Both the position numbers and the translations under genes were made by a program. From contig JAKOGI010001197.1 in assembly GCA_029747015.1 (NCBI GenBank), forward strand, positions 144,501 through 208,500: DNA of 64,000 bases, given 5' to 3'. This DNA comes from Carnegiea gigantea (Eukaryota; Streptophyta; Magnoliopsida; Caryophyllales; Cactaceae). The notes under the pieces are model-generated. The model had not been told where the DNA came from and made no database searches. It saw only the letters and a program-made list of their open reading frames with translations. This document shows positions 12,182 through 23,639 of this stretch, piece by piece (positions within the stretch are counted from its first letter, which is position 1; each line of letters starts with the position of its first letter).

Positions 12182-12512
12182 TGTGGTTGCCTATTGCTCT
12201 TGTTTTCCTGGTGTGTGTTGAGTACTTGAGCATGTGTTTAGAATATCTTGATGTGGGTTTCTAATTGCTCTTGTTTTTGTTGGTGAATATGAGCACTTGA
12301 ACTTGTGTTTTAGAATGTCTTGATGTGGGTTTCTAATTGCCTTCTTGCGTTTTTGTTGGTGAACATGAGTACTTGAGCTTGTGTTTAGAATATCTTGTAA
12401 TGTGGGTTTTCTAATTGCTCTGTTTTGTTGTTGAATATGAATTACTACTTGAGCTTGTGTTTAAATATCTTTGAATGTGGGTTTTTTAATTGCTCTAGTT
12501 TTGTTGGTAACT
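12182..12512 (+). repeat. ~72 bp minisatellite, about 4.5 copies
   Basis: Units start near 12182, 12253, 12325, 12400 and 12476. Each carries GTGGGTTTCTAATTGCTC followed by a TTTTGTTGGTGAA-type segment and CTTGAGCTTGTGTTTAGAAT. The copies differ by small indels and substitutions. The block lies inside the candidate Mutator-like element and has no open frame. Confidence 0.85.
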
Positions 12513-12639
12513 GTTTTATTGTTTTTATTCACTTAGGAAATTGGGTTGAATTGAGTTATGAAAATTAGGTGAGCACTTCCAAGCTAACTCATTGTTATTT
12601 TATTTTTTTGTTTTTTGTAGATCGTTTAATGTAGCGAAA

Positions 12640-12900
12640 GGGGGAGATTCGCAAACAGCACACCGAGAAATGCAAAAGTTCTTACACATATTACCAGGAT
12701 TTGATACCCTTTTGTGAAGAGGAGTTGAAGCCAAGAGAAGGATGTAGTTGCTAAACCTGGATAATGTAGAATTCTATAAAGCTTATGCTCATTATTTTGG
12801 CTTTATAGTTCGTAATCAAGTTCTAAGAAGACCAAGAAGTTCACATAAATATAAGTACTATGTTTACCTCTAAAGTAAGAGTTAGGCAAACTTCAACAAT
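12640..12900 (+). pseudogene. FAR1/FHY3-type DNA-binding domain relic
   Basis: Near 12725-12840 the plus strand encodes, across a frameshift, pieces resembling the FAR1 DNA-binding domain: KPREG, then NLDNVEFYKAYAHYFGF and IVRNQVLRR, before a stop. FAR1/FHY3 proteins descend from Mutator-like transposases, and the domain binds DNA through a WRKY-GCM1-like zinc fold. No zinc-ligand half and no transposase catalytic core are visible, so it is only a fragment. Its place between long inverted arms supports a Mutator-like origin. It could also be a captured piece of a host FAR1 gene. Confidence 0.45.
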
Positions 12901-13539
12901 GTGACACTGTCGCAAATTGAGTTGACTAAGGAGGGACGTATCAAATTGTTGGTTTTTAAAAGAATGAATAAATGCGAGATCTACCACCTCTTCGAATTTC
13001 CAAGGCCCTAACATGTCTTTTTGCCATCCTAGAAGCATCATATGTTAAATTCTAATAGGGATAAGTAGTGTGCATAGGCTTTATTTAAGCACTTACTCCG
13101 CTAATGTTGATCCTCCTAAAGCTCAATCGCATCAAAAAGTGCAGGTGGTAGCTTCTAACATGTTGGGGGTTCTAACAGGAAGACTTGGAAATTTTTTTCA
13201 GAGACTTGAAAGCGCTTATCAAAGCTTCTGATGCCCAAATGTAAAATTTACAAAGTAATTATCATAAAAATTTGGCAATGTAAAGTTACAAGAGACTTAA
13301 CCATATCTATGCATTCTAATCATCATATGTATTCCAACTAAAATTTAAAAGAGTAATTACATACAAAACAATTTATCAATTTTATCACTTATCAATACAA
13401 ATAATTACATAGCCATTTTCAAAACTAAATTTCATCATATTCTTATTTATTTTCTATATTTAATTTTCGAAATACTTACACACCTAACTTTTCTATAGCA
13501 ATTTATCAATTTAATCAAATAAAATAACTTATTTACACT

Positions 13540-14195
13540 ATTTTCATGAGTGGTGAAGAGCGGTGGTGGTGGGCTGGCGTCGCGGTGGATGAGGCGCACC
13601 GTTGAGGCGACGTGAGGCCCGGTTGAGGGTGGGCACTGGGGGTGTTCATAATCGTGCGGAGATCGGGATAGGGATGAGTTTGAAGAAGGCCTAGAGTCCG
13701 AATAGAAGAGAGAGAGGATAAGATGGGTCCGTGGCGGTGCTGAGAGGGCGGTTGACGGCGGTGGCTAGGTGGTGGTCGATGGCGGTGCAACGTGGTTTGT
13801 CGATGTGGCTTGGGAGAAGAGAGAGAGAGAAGAGAAGGCGAGGAGAGAAAGCGGAGAGAGACAGAACCTGAGTAGGTGTACCGCCGACGTCGGTGGAGGG
13901 TTGGCCGTCACTGGCCAGTGACGGGGATAGTCCCTGGACGTGGGGCTGTGGGAACGAGGGACATTGAATGGGGGTGGGGGGGGGGGGGGGAGAGATAGAG
14001 AGGAGAGAGAGAGAAATGGGAGAGAGAGAGAGAGAGACAGCCTAAGAAGGAGAGAGAGATTGAGGAGAATAACAAAGGGCAAAGCCAACTCACGACCCCG
14101 TTTTTCGAATTTTTTTTAAATTCAGTAAAATCATTTTTAATCTCAGCTCCCGTGATTTAAAATTCACTGTTGAGATTCAATCGCTCACCTCAGAG
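13540..14195 (-). repeat. Right long inverted arm
   Basis: Inverted relative of the left arm, with a GA-rich run at 13815-14065 (CT-rich when read inward), a G run of about 17 at 13974-13991, and GC-rich Pro/His/Ser codon sequence. The three minus-strand frames here overlap in different frames and look like arm sequence rather than genes. Confidence 0.55.
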
Positions 14196-14225
14196 GAAGT
14201 GCTCAACTTGACCCCTTCCTTAACA

Positions 14226-14240
14226 AATTATATCATATAA

Positions 14241-14271
<31 letters not shown>

Positions 14272-14636
14272 GATATATATAAAAATAATTTAAAAAATTA
14301 TATTAAATTTAAATATTAATTTTTTTATATCTATATATATATATATATTATATATATATATACACAGGTCCCACACACTATACATACATACATACATAAA
14401 TACATATATATACACTATATATATAGATATAAATACACAGTATATACACCTAAATACACAAATATATGCAATATTACATATACATATATATATGTATATA
14501 TATCTATATATATATATATATATATATTGCATTGTGTGTGTGTGTATATATACATATAATATGCATATATACACATGCACACACACACAACACACACCAC
14601 ACAGACGACACACAAATATATATATATATAATATAG

Positions 14637-14669
<33 letters not shown>

Positions 14670-15139
14670 ATCTATTACATATATAGATATATACATCTAG
14701 GGGTTGTGTGTGTGTGTGTGTGTGTGTGTGTATCATATAGATAATACATACAATATATATATAATAAATATATATGGCATGATATATAATATATATTATA
14801 TCTATATAATATATATACATACATACATACATACATACATATACATTATCTATATATATATAGATATTATATAATATATATTATGTGAATATATATGCAT
14901 ATATAATTTATATATATAATATTGCATATCTATATGTATATATATTAATATGTATATATGTATATGTTATGTATTATTATAATATATATATCTATATATA
15001 TATAACATAATATATAATATATATATATACTATATGTATATACATATACAATATATTATATATATATATAATATAGATATATATATTATATATAATATAT
15101 ATGCATATATATTGTATATATATATATGTACTCTATATC

Positions 15140-15178
<39 letters not shown>

Positions 15179-15997
15179 TACTATATATATAATATCTATA
15201 TGTATATATATATATATGATATATATTATATATATATATATATGTATCATCACACACATACTTTATATAATATGTATGTATAATGTATGTATATATATGT
15301 GTGTGTGTGTAATATGACATATATATATACACACACAATCTATATTAGCAATATACCGACACACCACACACACCAGCACACACACACACACACACAACAC
15401 ATATATATATATATAATATATATATATAAATATATATGTATTATTATATATATAGTGATATATAAGAGAAAGAAAAAAAGAAAAAACACAAATATATATA
15501 TAACATGTGCGCGTGCACCCATGTGTATATGTGTGTGCGTGTGTGTGTGTGTTGTGTGTTTGTCTCTGTGGTTTGTGTGTATTTATATATATATATTATA
15601 TACACTACATATATATTATGTGCTGTGTGTATATATTTGTATATATTTGTATATGTTTTTATGTATTATGTATGTATGTATGTATATGCACATATATTAT
15701 ATTCTATATCATATCTATATATATATATTATATATATATATATATATATATCTATATATAGATATGATGATATATATATATATGCATTGTTTAATGTGGT
15801 ACTCCCAAACACACAAATATAATCTATATATGTAACATAATGTATAAATATCTAGTATACATATATCTATATATATATATATGTTCGATATTATATAATA
15901 TATACCCACACAGCAACACATATATATCTATATATATATCTAGATATTATTATATATATATATATATATATATAGCAACACACCATACACAGATATA

Positions 15998-16035
<38 letters not shown>

Positions 16036-16271
16036 CTAATCATATATATATATATATATATATATCTAATATATATATTAATATATACCCACAACCACAT
16101 ATATGTATGTATGCATGTATGTATGTATGTAATTAAGGTGTGTGGTGTGTTTGTGTGTGTATATATAAAATATACACACACTCACACACACACATATATA
16201 TAATATATTTGTACATACACCCAACACCTATATCATATATATATTATAATTATGTGGTTATATAAATATAG

Positions 16272-16310
<39 letters not shown>

Positions 16311-16324
16311 GAGAGGAGAGAGAG

Positions 16325-16356
<32 letters not shown>

Positions 16357-16367
16357 ATGATACATGC

Positions 16368-16399
<32 letters not shown>

Positions 16400-16485
16400 T
16401 ATATCTGATCTAATATATATATTATATTATATATTATATAATATACTATAGTGATATGTATATTTATATTGTTATCATATATTAC

Positions 16486-16518
<33 letters not shown>

Positions 16519-16641
16519 AATACATTATATATATGTATCTACATACATATATATATATATGCCATATCATATATATAGTATCTATATATATATAGATAGA
16601 TGTTGCACACCATACCCCAACACACACACACACACACACAC

Positions 16642-16689
<48 letters not shown>

Positions 16690-17011
16690 GCACACCACAC
16701 ACCACACACACAACACACACACACATATTATATATATATATATATATCTATATATATATATATACACACAACAACACACAACGGCACACACACCACACAA
16801 GCACACACACACACCACACACATATATAATATATCTATATATCTATATATATATATTAAAAAATATATGTATGTGTGTGTATATATATATATATATATAT
16901 TATATAATATATATATAGTATTATAATTATATATTAATATGTATTGTGTATGATATATGTTGTGTGTGTGTGGTGTGGGTATATATATATATATATAATA
17001 TATATATATAA
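14226..17011. repeat. 2.8 kb TA/TG/CA microsatellite block with a GA tract
   Basis: Almost entirely (TA)n mixed with (TG)n, (CA)n, TATG/CATA tetranucleotides and a (GA)n tract at 16308-16357. No unique sequence longer than a few tens of bases. The many open frames are dinucleotide-repeat artefacts. Confidence 0.95.
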
Positions 17012-18367
17012 GTGATTTCGAATGCTGCGGTCGTGACACGTGGTCATGTTAAATATTTTATTAAGTTTTTATTTAAAGGCGACGTTTAAAAAACATGTGC
17101 TTTAAAAGTCATCATAATATATACTTTTCAGTACTTTCAATTAAGAAACAGGAAATTAAGTTTACATATGTTAATTTATTATTCTAAAAATTTAATTATA
17201 ATTAATTTAATATTTCTAAAAATTGTTGCTAAAAATTTAAAACACCCATGCGTGGCAGGGGTTTAAAAAGAGTAGTAATATAACGACAATTGTGTGGTTT
17301 CCATGTGCTCACAATTGGCAATGATGCATCTTCATTTGTTGTATGATGGTAGATGAATTATTAATGATGGACAACGAAGTATTTTCACAATTTAAGTTGT
17401 GAAGATGAAAAAGAAAATGAACATACACACCTGCATTCCTTATTAATTGCTTGTCACTAATGGAAATTGATTTAGAAAACATTACTAATCAATTGAGGAA
17501 GCTTTTATTCTCCCCTCCTTAAATTTTATTGAACCTTTCATAGAATAATATTATATGCAAAAATATACATATTTTTTTTTCATATTCTAATCTTATTCTT
17601 AAATGAAACTCAACACCACCGAAAAATTTACAAATATTTTTTAATATAACTATATTGGAAAAAGAATCTCCTATGCTCTCCAATAACCTATTCGGTATTC
17701 CCTTGTCGCTTAGACTGATCAAATTTCATATGTCATAAAATAATCATATGGTTAAATAATTACTGAAATAATTCATTAGAAAGTTCATACGTCTATTCTC
17801 ATTGCTAGAACCAAAAGACTCATTAAAATAAAATGTGAAGCTAGAATTCTAAATTAATTCTCCACACCAATGACAAGTCTAACTCAATAAACATGTAAAA
17901 GAAATTAGGAAAAAATTAGTGTTTGACTCCAAATTCATTCCTTGTTTTTCTTTATTAATTCCACAAATTACTTTGAAACACTGAACCACAAGATAACTCT
18001 CAAAGAATTAGTAGCTTCTATATAATGTTAATAACAACAAAGTATTCCTACTATTTTAAAAATTCTTAATTACATCTTAAGGAAATATTTTATATTCGAG
18101 GTGCTGTTCAGGACACCGTGCTTTATCATAAACTTGTGACAAATATTTAAATTGAGATAGTACTTTCAACTCTTTCAATATGTATTACTATTTTTTTTTC
18201 AATTCACTCTTCCTCCCACTTTTCCCCCTAGCCCACTACTAGTCTTAAAGAATACAAATATTAGACAATATTTTAATCGCTGATTGTACCAATTTTGTAA
18301 ACATATTGTCTTTATAAATCTAGAATCTAAACCGTGTAACGCATGGGTCCAGACTAGTGCATAGATG
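17012..18367. other. AT-rich spacer
   Basis: No coding domain, RNA gene or matched element ends found. A GGCGACGTTTAAAAAACATGTGCTTTAAA segment near 17079 looks like sub-terminal sequence of some plant DNA transposons, but I could not find a partner end. Confidence 0.45.
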
Positions 18368-18475
18368 ATATAGTATATATATATATATATATATATAGAT
18401 AACTATAGAATATATATATATATATATTAGATATATATATATATTATCTATATATATATATAAGATATATATATG
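18368..18475. repeat. (TA)n microsatellite
   Basis: TA repeats broken by GATA and AGAT steps. Confidence 0.92.
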
Positions 18476-18483
18476 CATTTGTT

Positions 18484-18845
18484 GCTGCAGCTAATGTGTA
18501 ATTCTTTTTCACATATATTATTAATTGGATCTATCCTTCTGGTTTCTTCGTTTATCTATCTTGCAATTTGCTTTACTAGCAATTATATATATACATATAC
18601 ACTGCACCCCCCTGCAACACCACAAGTACCTCGAGTCCACTGGACTAGTCCGCTCAACAAGAGTTCCCTCCCGCCCCCCATTTTCAATTTTGTAAGTTTC
18701 CCACAAACTCCCCCAATTGTCACCCGATTGTATATACGTTGTTTTAAGATAAGTAATTGATTGGTCTACAAACCTTATTCAAGAAACAAATAACCTTTTA
18801 TATGCTGCTTTGCAATTACAATAAAGAAAGCAACATTTACAGGTG
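18484..18845. repeat. Dispersed repeat shared with 35168-35395
   Basis: Both ends match 35168-35395: the left end around GCAGCTAATGTGTAATTC and TCACATATTATTAATT, and the right end around AATTGATTGGT through AATAAAGAAAGCAACA. The middle (about 18545-18750) holds sequence absent from the other copy. The 95-codon frame here has no domain. The element class is unknown. Confidence 0.45.
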
Positions 18846-19079
18846 AGAACATGTAAGTAGATAAATAATTGCACAAAATTGTTTTTTTTTGATGGGATAT
18901 CGTTTTAAAATCTCCCCTTCCCAAGACCACCCCCCCCCCAAAAAAAAAAAAAAAAACCCCTTCGAGGATTGACCGTTATATTTCTAACCTAGGTTGATTT
19001 TTTTGGGGGGGACTGTAATTTGAAATTTTGAATCCATCATATGCTTGAATCTCCATGATCAATATGCAAGGCCCGTAAT

Positions 19080-19440
19080 TAATTTTACTTGCTTAAAAAT
19101 GTGGACTCTAGAGTTCAATTTGAGGAAATGCCAAGAATTATCTCTACTGTGTTCGATTACCAAACCTTCCTCTGCGTCCTTGCTAAGTTGGGAGTGCGAG
19201 TGGTAACCCGCATTTATTGTTATCCTTATACAACAAAATACGGATAGATTTCATATGCTAGACTCCTGGAAGAAATTGATATTGAGGTTAACCTCATAAG
19301 GAATAATGTGACCCGTGATGTTTGGGAAAACAAGTTATATCTCAGTGACATCAAGTACGAATGGGGAAACCTCAGTTTTGTCATCAAGTGCAATTCTTAT
19401 GTGCAAGAAGAATGTGACAAATGAGCTAAGTCAGTGCTGT
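19080..19440 (+). pseudogene. LINE ORF1 fragment (DUF4283 plus zinc knuckle)
   Basis: The plus strand reads through LAKLGVRVV, YARLLEEIDIEV and then KYEWG...CNSYVQEECDK. This is the order of a DUF4283 domain followed by the tyrosine/tryptophan-led zinc knuckle of plant L1 ORF1 proteins, which bind the LINE RNA. An internal stop (before ISYARLLEEID) and altered knuckle residues show decay. The N-terminal part is missing or unrecognisable. Confidence 0.65.
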
Positions 19441-19749
19441 TAGTAGTAGGGAGACTGAATGAGAAAACAAAGGAATTTGGCAAGTTCATGAGGGGCAACC
19501 AGTGGCACCTAAATTTGTATGATTGTTGCTTATGAGGCCAATCAATGATGAATTTCAGCAATCTTCACGTACGAGAAACTCGAGGGTAGATGACACGGGT
19601 ATGTGATTCCTGTACAAAGGAGACTGCAAGGTTGAAGATTACATAAAGTGACTAGCTTCTAAAATAATGTCTCTCTTGCTAGTTATAGTTAGACTAAAAT
19701 AAAGTAGGAAACATACTAGGAAAATTTGGAATAAAATGGCTAGACTGAC

Positions 19750-20261
19750 GTGGGCTGTTATGGATCCTGATGATTCATCAATTCAGCTGTTGCATGTGGG
19801 ATGAACAGTAAATCGTTCCATGTGAAAGCTCAGTTTTAGAGATGTTGGTCTTTCTCTTTACTGTCATCCATGGATGAATGTAGAAGCCTAAAAGGAAATA
19901 GTGTTGGAGTAGTAATGACTAGTAGGGATAACCTGTGATCTCCGTTGCTTAATTGGGTGGAGATTTTAATGCCATTTGTTAGCTTGCGCGCTTCAAGCTA
20001 CGGGTAATGATAATGCTGATGTGAATTTGCTTGGAATAACAAGAGTCCCTTAGCTGATGAGCATGTTTATTCCAAATTGATAGAGTAATTAGCATGTGAC
20101 TGGTTTTCTCAAGTTTAATGACTTTTAGGTGGAATTTTCTGACTGGACTTCAATGCCAGGTCACATCTCCAACTATATAATTTGTATATTCTACCGTTTG
20201 GAAGAGGGAGGGAGCTTCAGATTCTATCGTAATTAGAGTGAAAATGAGAGTTTTTAATTTC
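19750..20261 (+). pseudogene. LINE endonuclease fragment
   Basis: An apurinic-type endonuclease remnant. The motif GGDFNAIC is at 19952-19975, the usual GDFN signature before the C-terminal half. Further on, a WTSMPGHISN segment and SFRFYRN correspond to the L1 SDH-containing region and the following FRF motif. At least four frameshifts or stops occur. The coding series stops at 20261, where the first Copia element enters, and resumes at 22322. Confidence 0.7.
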
Positions 20262-20784
20262 TGGTGAGTTTTAATGGCCCACAATTCGCTCGTATATCCA
20301 CCACGGGCTTCAAAGGAGTTTGGGCTACGGAACGTGGCGCTAGGATTTCGTCGTCTTGACTGCTATGGTTTTGCTCCTAGGTTTTTGTTGCATCTTATAC
20401 CTCTAAACCCTATATAAGGGCGTTGGCATAGGCGCTAATAAGCATACCCTGAATCTTAGAACCAATAAAACAACTTATCGAGTATTTCTGTTTCCACTAT
20501 ATCTTACATTTTTGTGAGAGGGTTGGAGTGTTTTTGAGAGAGATTATAAGAAGATTGTAATCTGGTTGCTTGATCCAATCACCTCGTTGTGATTGTGATC
20601 GCATGTACCATTCATCTCATAGTGAATTGTTTGTGCTCCGCGCCGTCTGTGGTTTTTTTTCACCACGAAAACATTGGGTTTCCATGTAACTTGTGTTCTT
20701 TATTATTCTTTGTTATCGTTGTTACTTTTGAATATCATTGTTCTCCTAAACAGTTTTCACTATTGGTTGCTCTAATTCCTAACA
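20262..20784 (+). repeat. 5' LTR of the deleted Copia
   Basis: 523 bp direct repeat of 21813-22321. The shared core includes ATCCACCACGGGCTT and CTATATAAGGG (TATA box, near 20411), and GTTTGTGCTC. It ends CTAATTCCTAACA. Confidence 0.93.
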
Positions 20785-20785
20785 G

Positions 20786-20798
20786 GTGGTTTCAGAGC
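20786..20798 (+). other. tRNA-Met primer binding site, one mismatch
   Basis: TGGTTTCAGAGC, next to the 5' LTR, differs by one base from the usual tRNA-Met complement TGGTATCAGAGC. Confidence 0.85.
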
Positions 20799-20819
20799 GC
20801 TGGTTTAGGATGTCCTTCA

Positions 20820-21034
20820 TCTGAAGATTGATATTCAGCAGTTTGATGGGGAGATTAGTTTTAATCTTTGTAGGTGCAGATGGAGCGGATCTCATCCAAC
20901 TGGGTTTTGGAAGTTATTTTAGGACCTTATACGACGTCCAGTACGTGCACAGACAAACAATACAGAAGCAGCCAAGCAAGAAGCTTGGTTCTTGGGCAGA
21001 CGACGAATGGGAGAGCTAGAGTTGAAAGACCCTG

Positions 21035-21095
<61 letters not shown>

Positions 21096-21660
21096 GTAAT
21101 TATTGTGGTAAATTTAGGTCTATTTTTGCTAACATGTTGGCAATTGCAAAACACGAGGGGAAAGAAGAAGATAATTCTCATGAGCCTACTGGAGCTTTGT
21201 TTGTTGAATCTGATTCTGATGGTGACGTTTTATTTGCTACCTCTCCTAAAAGGGATTTGAGTCTGATTGAATTCTTGTTCTAAGGTATACTATCATATGT
21301 GGTCATATGTGTCCTCATAGAATTGGTTTTCAACATCATGATCCAGTTGACTCAACTGTTATTCACGATGGGCAATAATTCCCAATGTACTTAATTGGAA
21401 TCGGTACTATGTTTAAAATCAAACCCATGATTGTGATTATCCAAGACTTTATCGAATGTTCGTCAAATTCCTGACTTAAAGCAATGACCTCATCTCTTTA
21501 GGCATCCTTGAATCCAGGGGTGCAAATTTCAGCTGGGAGGTAGAGTCTGAAGATTTCGAAGGGCAGTTGGATTCTGTTGAAGGGTTTGAGGCAAAGGACG
21601 CCTTATATCTTGCTAGGGCATCTCTACGACAGATTATATGAAGAAAGATTTATACAAGTC
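20820..21660 (+). pseudogene. Copia gag and pre-integrase relic with a 59-base poly(A) inside
   Basis: Before 21030 the frame carries the start of a Copia gag (IQQFDGEISFNL-type DUF4219 sequence). After 21093 it reads a decayed zinc-knuckle segment (YCGKFRS, histidine and final cysteine not recognisable), KHEGKEEDNSHEP, ESDSDGDVLFATSP, and then the protease/pre-integrase region with HMCPHRIGF-like sequence and later LISLGILESRGANF. A run of 59 A (21035-21093) joins the two parts and replaces most of the UBN2 region. There are several stops and frameshifts. Confidence 0.75.
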
Positions 21661-21812
21661 ATCTCTCCATAGCCTAAGTTTTCAAGTATCACTTGAACTT
21701 ACTGTTGTTCGGATCGCTTAAATACCCTTTGTGGGTCTGCCTTGCGGGGCAGTACCCTTCGAGGTTCGGTGTGCGATAATTAGTGTTGGTGATTTTGGTC
21801 CAAGGTGGAGAT

Positions 21813-22321
21813 TGTTGGCTTTAATGACTCAAAATCAGCTCCATAGATCCACCACGGGCTTTAAGGAGTTTGGGCTACGGACTATGGCAGGTAGGGTTTC
21901 ATCATCTTGACGACTAGGATTGCTCCTAGGGTTTTTTTGCATCCTTATACCTCTAAACCTATATAAAGGGCCTTACTTAGGCTCTAATAATCATCCCTGA
22001 ATCCTAGACCAGTAAGAAATACTTATATAGTATTCTATTTCCACTATCTTAGATTTGTGAGAGAGTTGAGAGTGTTTTTGAGAGAGATTATAAGAGAGAT
22101 TCTAATCTGGTTGCTTGATCGAATCACTCGTTATGATTGTGATTGCATTGTACTCACTCTGTTATAGTGGATTGTTTGTGCTCGTCACTGTCCGTGGTTC
22201 TTCCCGCATTAGGTTTCCACATAAATCTGTGTTCTTTGTTGTTCTTGTTTATCGTTGTTTACTTTTGAATTTCATTATTCATCCTAACGCTTTCGCTATT
22301 AGTTTGCTCTAATTCCTAACA
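21813..22321 (+). repeat. 3' LTR of the deleted Copia
   Basis: 509 bp, TGTTGGCTTTAATG to CTAATTCCTAACA. It differs from the left LTR at many scattered sites, so the insertion is old. Confidence 0.93.
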
Positions 22322-22982
22322 ATTTCTACTATTCAAGAAAGTTAGTCTACTATTGTTATAGGGTGTAAGATGTTCCGAGTGTGGTAGAAGCTAAAAATGT
22401 TGAAAGGGCAGTAGAAGTCATTGCTGATAGAAGACACAGCAATCTGGAGGTGACTATTAAAGAAGTGACAAAGTGTTTAACTGAGGTCTGACAGCAGCTA
22501 TAGCAAAATCCATTTTGATCAAGAATTTATCCCTTGAGAACTTGAATATTCCCAGACATCAAGGGAAATTTGGATTCAAATAGGAGACAAGAATACTAAA
22601 TATTTTCATGCTAGTATAAGGATAGGAAGGCGCAATCATCTATTGTCTCCTTGTACTATGATAGTGGATGATCCAGAGTTTTTATATTCAGTTGCTTGGC
22701 TCCAGAGTGGAGGAGATAGCAACTATTGATATGAGGTTAGTTAACTACTCATCAGCAGCACATGTTGAGCTCTCCAATCACAAGTAGTAGAGTTAAAGAG
22801 GCTTTATGAAGTATTCGTGACCCACATGTCAATGGCCATACTTCTTGTCTTCCCCAAAAGGCTTTGTCAATTGTTTTATTCGATACTATTAGAGTTGTCC
22901 AAGAATTTTTTCGATTTGGCAAGATTCTGAAGTCTATTAATCTTACTGTGGTTACATTGATGCCTAAAGTCAAAGACCCTTC
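22322..22982 (+). pseudogene. LINE segment: endonuclease-RT linker and start of reverse transcriptase
   Basis: The LINE resumes after the Copia. REIWIQIGDKNTKYFHAS (22563-22616) is the conserved block at the start of the L1 reverse transcriptase region. At 22840-22982 comes the next block, with FDTIRVVQEFFRFGKILK and LTVVTLMPKVKDP, which matches RT motifs before the catalytic region. Stops and shifts are frequent. The frame is cut at 22982 by the second Copia and resumes at 28076. Confidence 0.85.
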
Positions 22983-23600
22983 TGTGATAATATGTGAATG
23001 AACAGCTCACCAGCAGCAATTCGCTCACAAACAAAGTGATAGTCCGCTGCTATATGCTTGCTACGATCATGGTGGATGGGATAAGCAGACATATATGTGG
23101 CACTGATATTATCACAGTATAAGCAAACAGGAACAGGGAGAACAATGCCAAGATCGTAGAGAAGCTTCTGAATCCAGACGGTCTCAGCAACTGTATAACC
23201 GAGAGCACCATACTCAGCTTCGGTAGAGGACTCGGAAATGGTGGGTTGCTTCTTGGAATGCCAAGCAATCAGGTTGGGGTCGACATAAACAGCATAGCCT
23301 ATGGTAGAATGACAGGAATCCTTACAACCAACTCAATCAGCATCAAAATAGGCAATGACAATGGAAGAAGAGGTAGACAGCCTCAGGAACAATCCATGTG
23401 TGAGTGCACCCTATAAGTACCTAAAAATACGCTTGACAGCGTAGAGGTGAGTAGTGCAGGGAGCATGCATAAACTGGGAAACTACATGACTGCATAAGCA
23501 ATATCAGGACGTGTCATAGTCAAATACTGTAATGCACCTACCATACTGTGGTACTCAGTGGCATCTACAAGCAGTTTACCGTCAGTCAAGGATAAGGTAG
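22983..23600 (-). pseudogene. Copia RNase H remnant, end of pol
   Basis: Read on the minus strand with one frameshift, this includes AWHSKKQPTISESSTEAEY (the SSTEAEY block holds a catalytic Glu), then LYCDNISATYMSA (catalytic Asp) and DRSKHIAADYHFVCERIA. RNase H removes the RNA template during reverse transcription. The frame runs straight from GEL into the last 29 bases of LTR, so the end of RNase H and most of the 3' LTR have been lost. Confidence 0.85.
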
Positions 23601-23639
23601 TGCGGGCAACAGAAGGAGTGGTAACAGGTTTGGTAGTAT

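Larger units (their letters stand above)
11607..14195. mobile_element. Candidate Mutator-like element with long inverted ends
   Basis: The left arm (about 11607-12090) and right arm (about 13540-14195) are related in opposite orientation. Both read inward through a GAGCAC-like start, an AATCTCAA block, AATTTAAAAAAAATT, GGGGT(T/C)GTGAGT, a CT-rich tract and a proline/serine-codon-rich GC-rich block. Long inverted arms plus a FAR1-like relic between them fit a Mutator-like element. The ends lie against TA repeats, so no 9-11 bp target duplication can be recognised. A foldback element or captured gene ends are alternatives. Confidence 0.5.
20257..22326 (+). mobile_element. Deleted Copia element with ATTTC target duplication
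   Basis: The element spans 20262-22321 between ATTTC repeats (20257-20261, 22322-22326). LTRs of 523 and 509 bp start TG and end CTAACA. A primer site follows the left LTR and a purine tract (CCAAGGTGGAGAT, 21800-21812) precedes the right LTR. The internal 1.0 kb holds gag and pre-integrase remnants only; integrase, RT and RNase H are missing. It is a non-autonomous deletion derivative nested inside the LINE. Confidence 0.93.

Noticed and set aside
10639..16926. More than twenty open frames of 60-190 codons made of Tyr, Ile, Cys, Val and His
   Set aside because: They are translations of TA, TG, CA and TATG repeats, overlap in several frames and both strands, and have no normal composition.
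14226..17011. Replication origin or matrix attachment region suggested by AT richness
   Set aside because: AT-rich repeats alone do not support either, and no specific motif pattern was seen.
17012..17300. CACTA-type transposon end suggested by GGCGACGTTTAAA
   Set aside because: No second end, no CACTA terminus and no 3 bp duplication was found.
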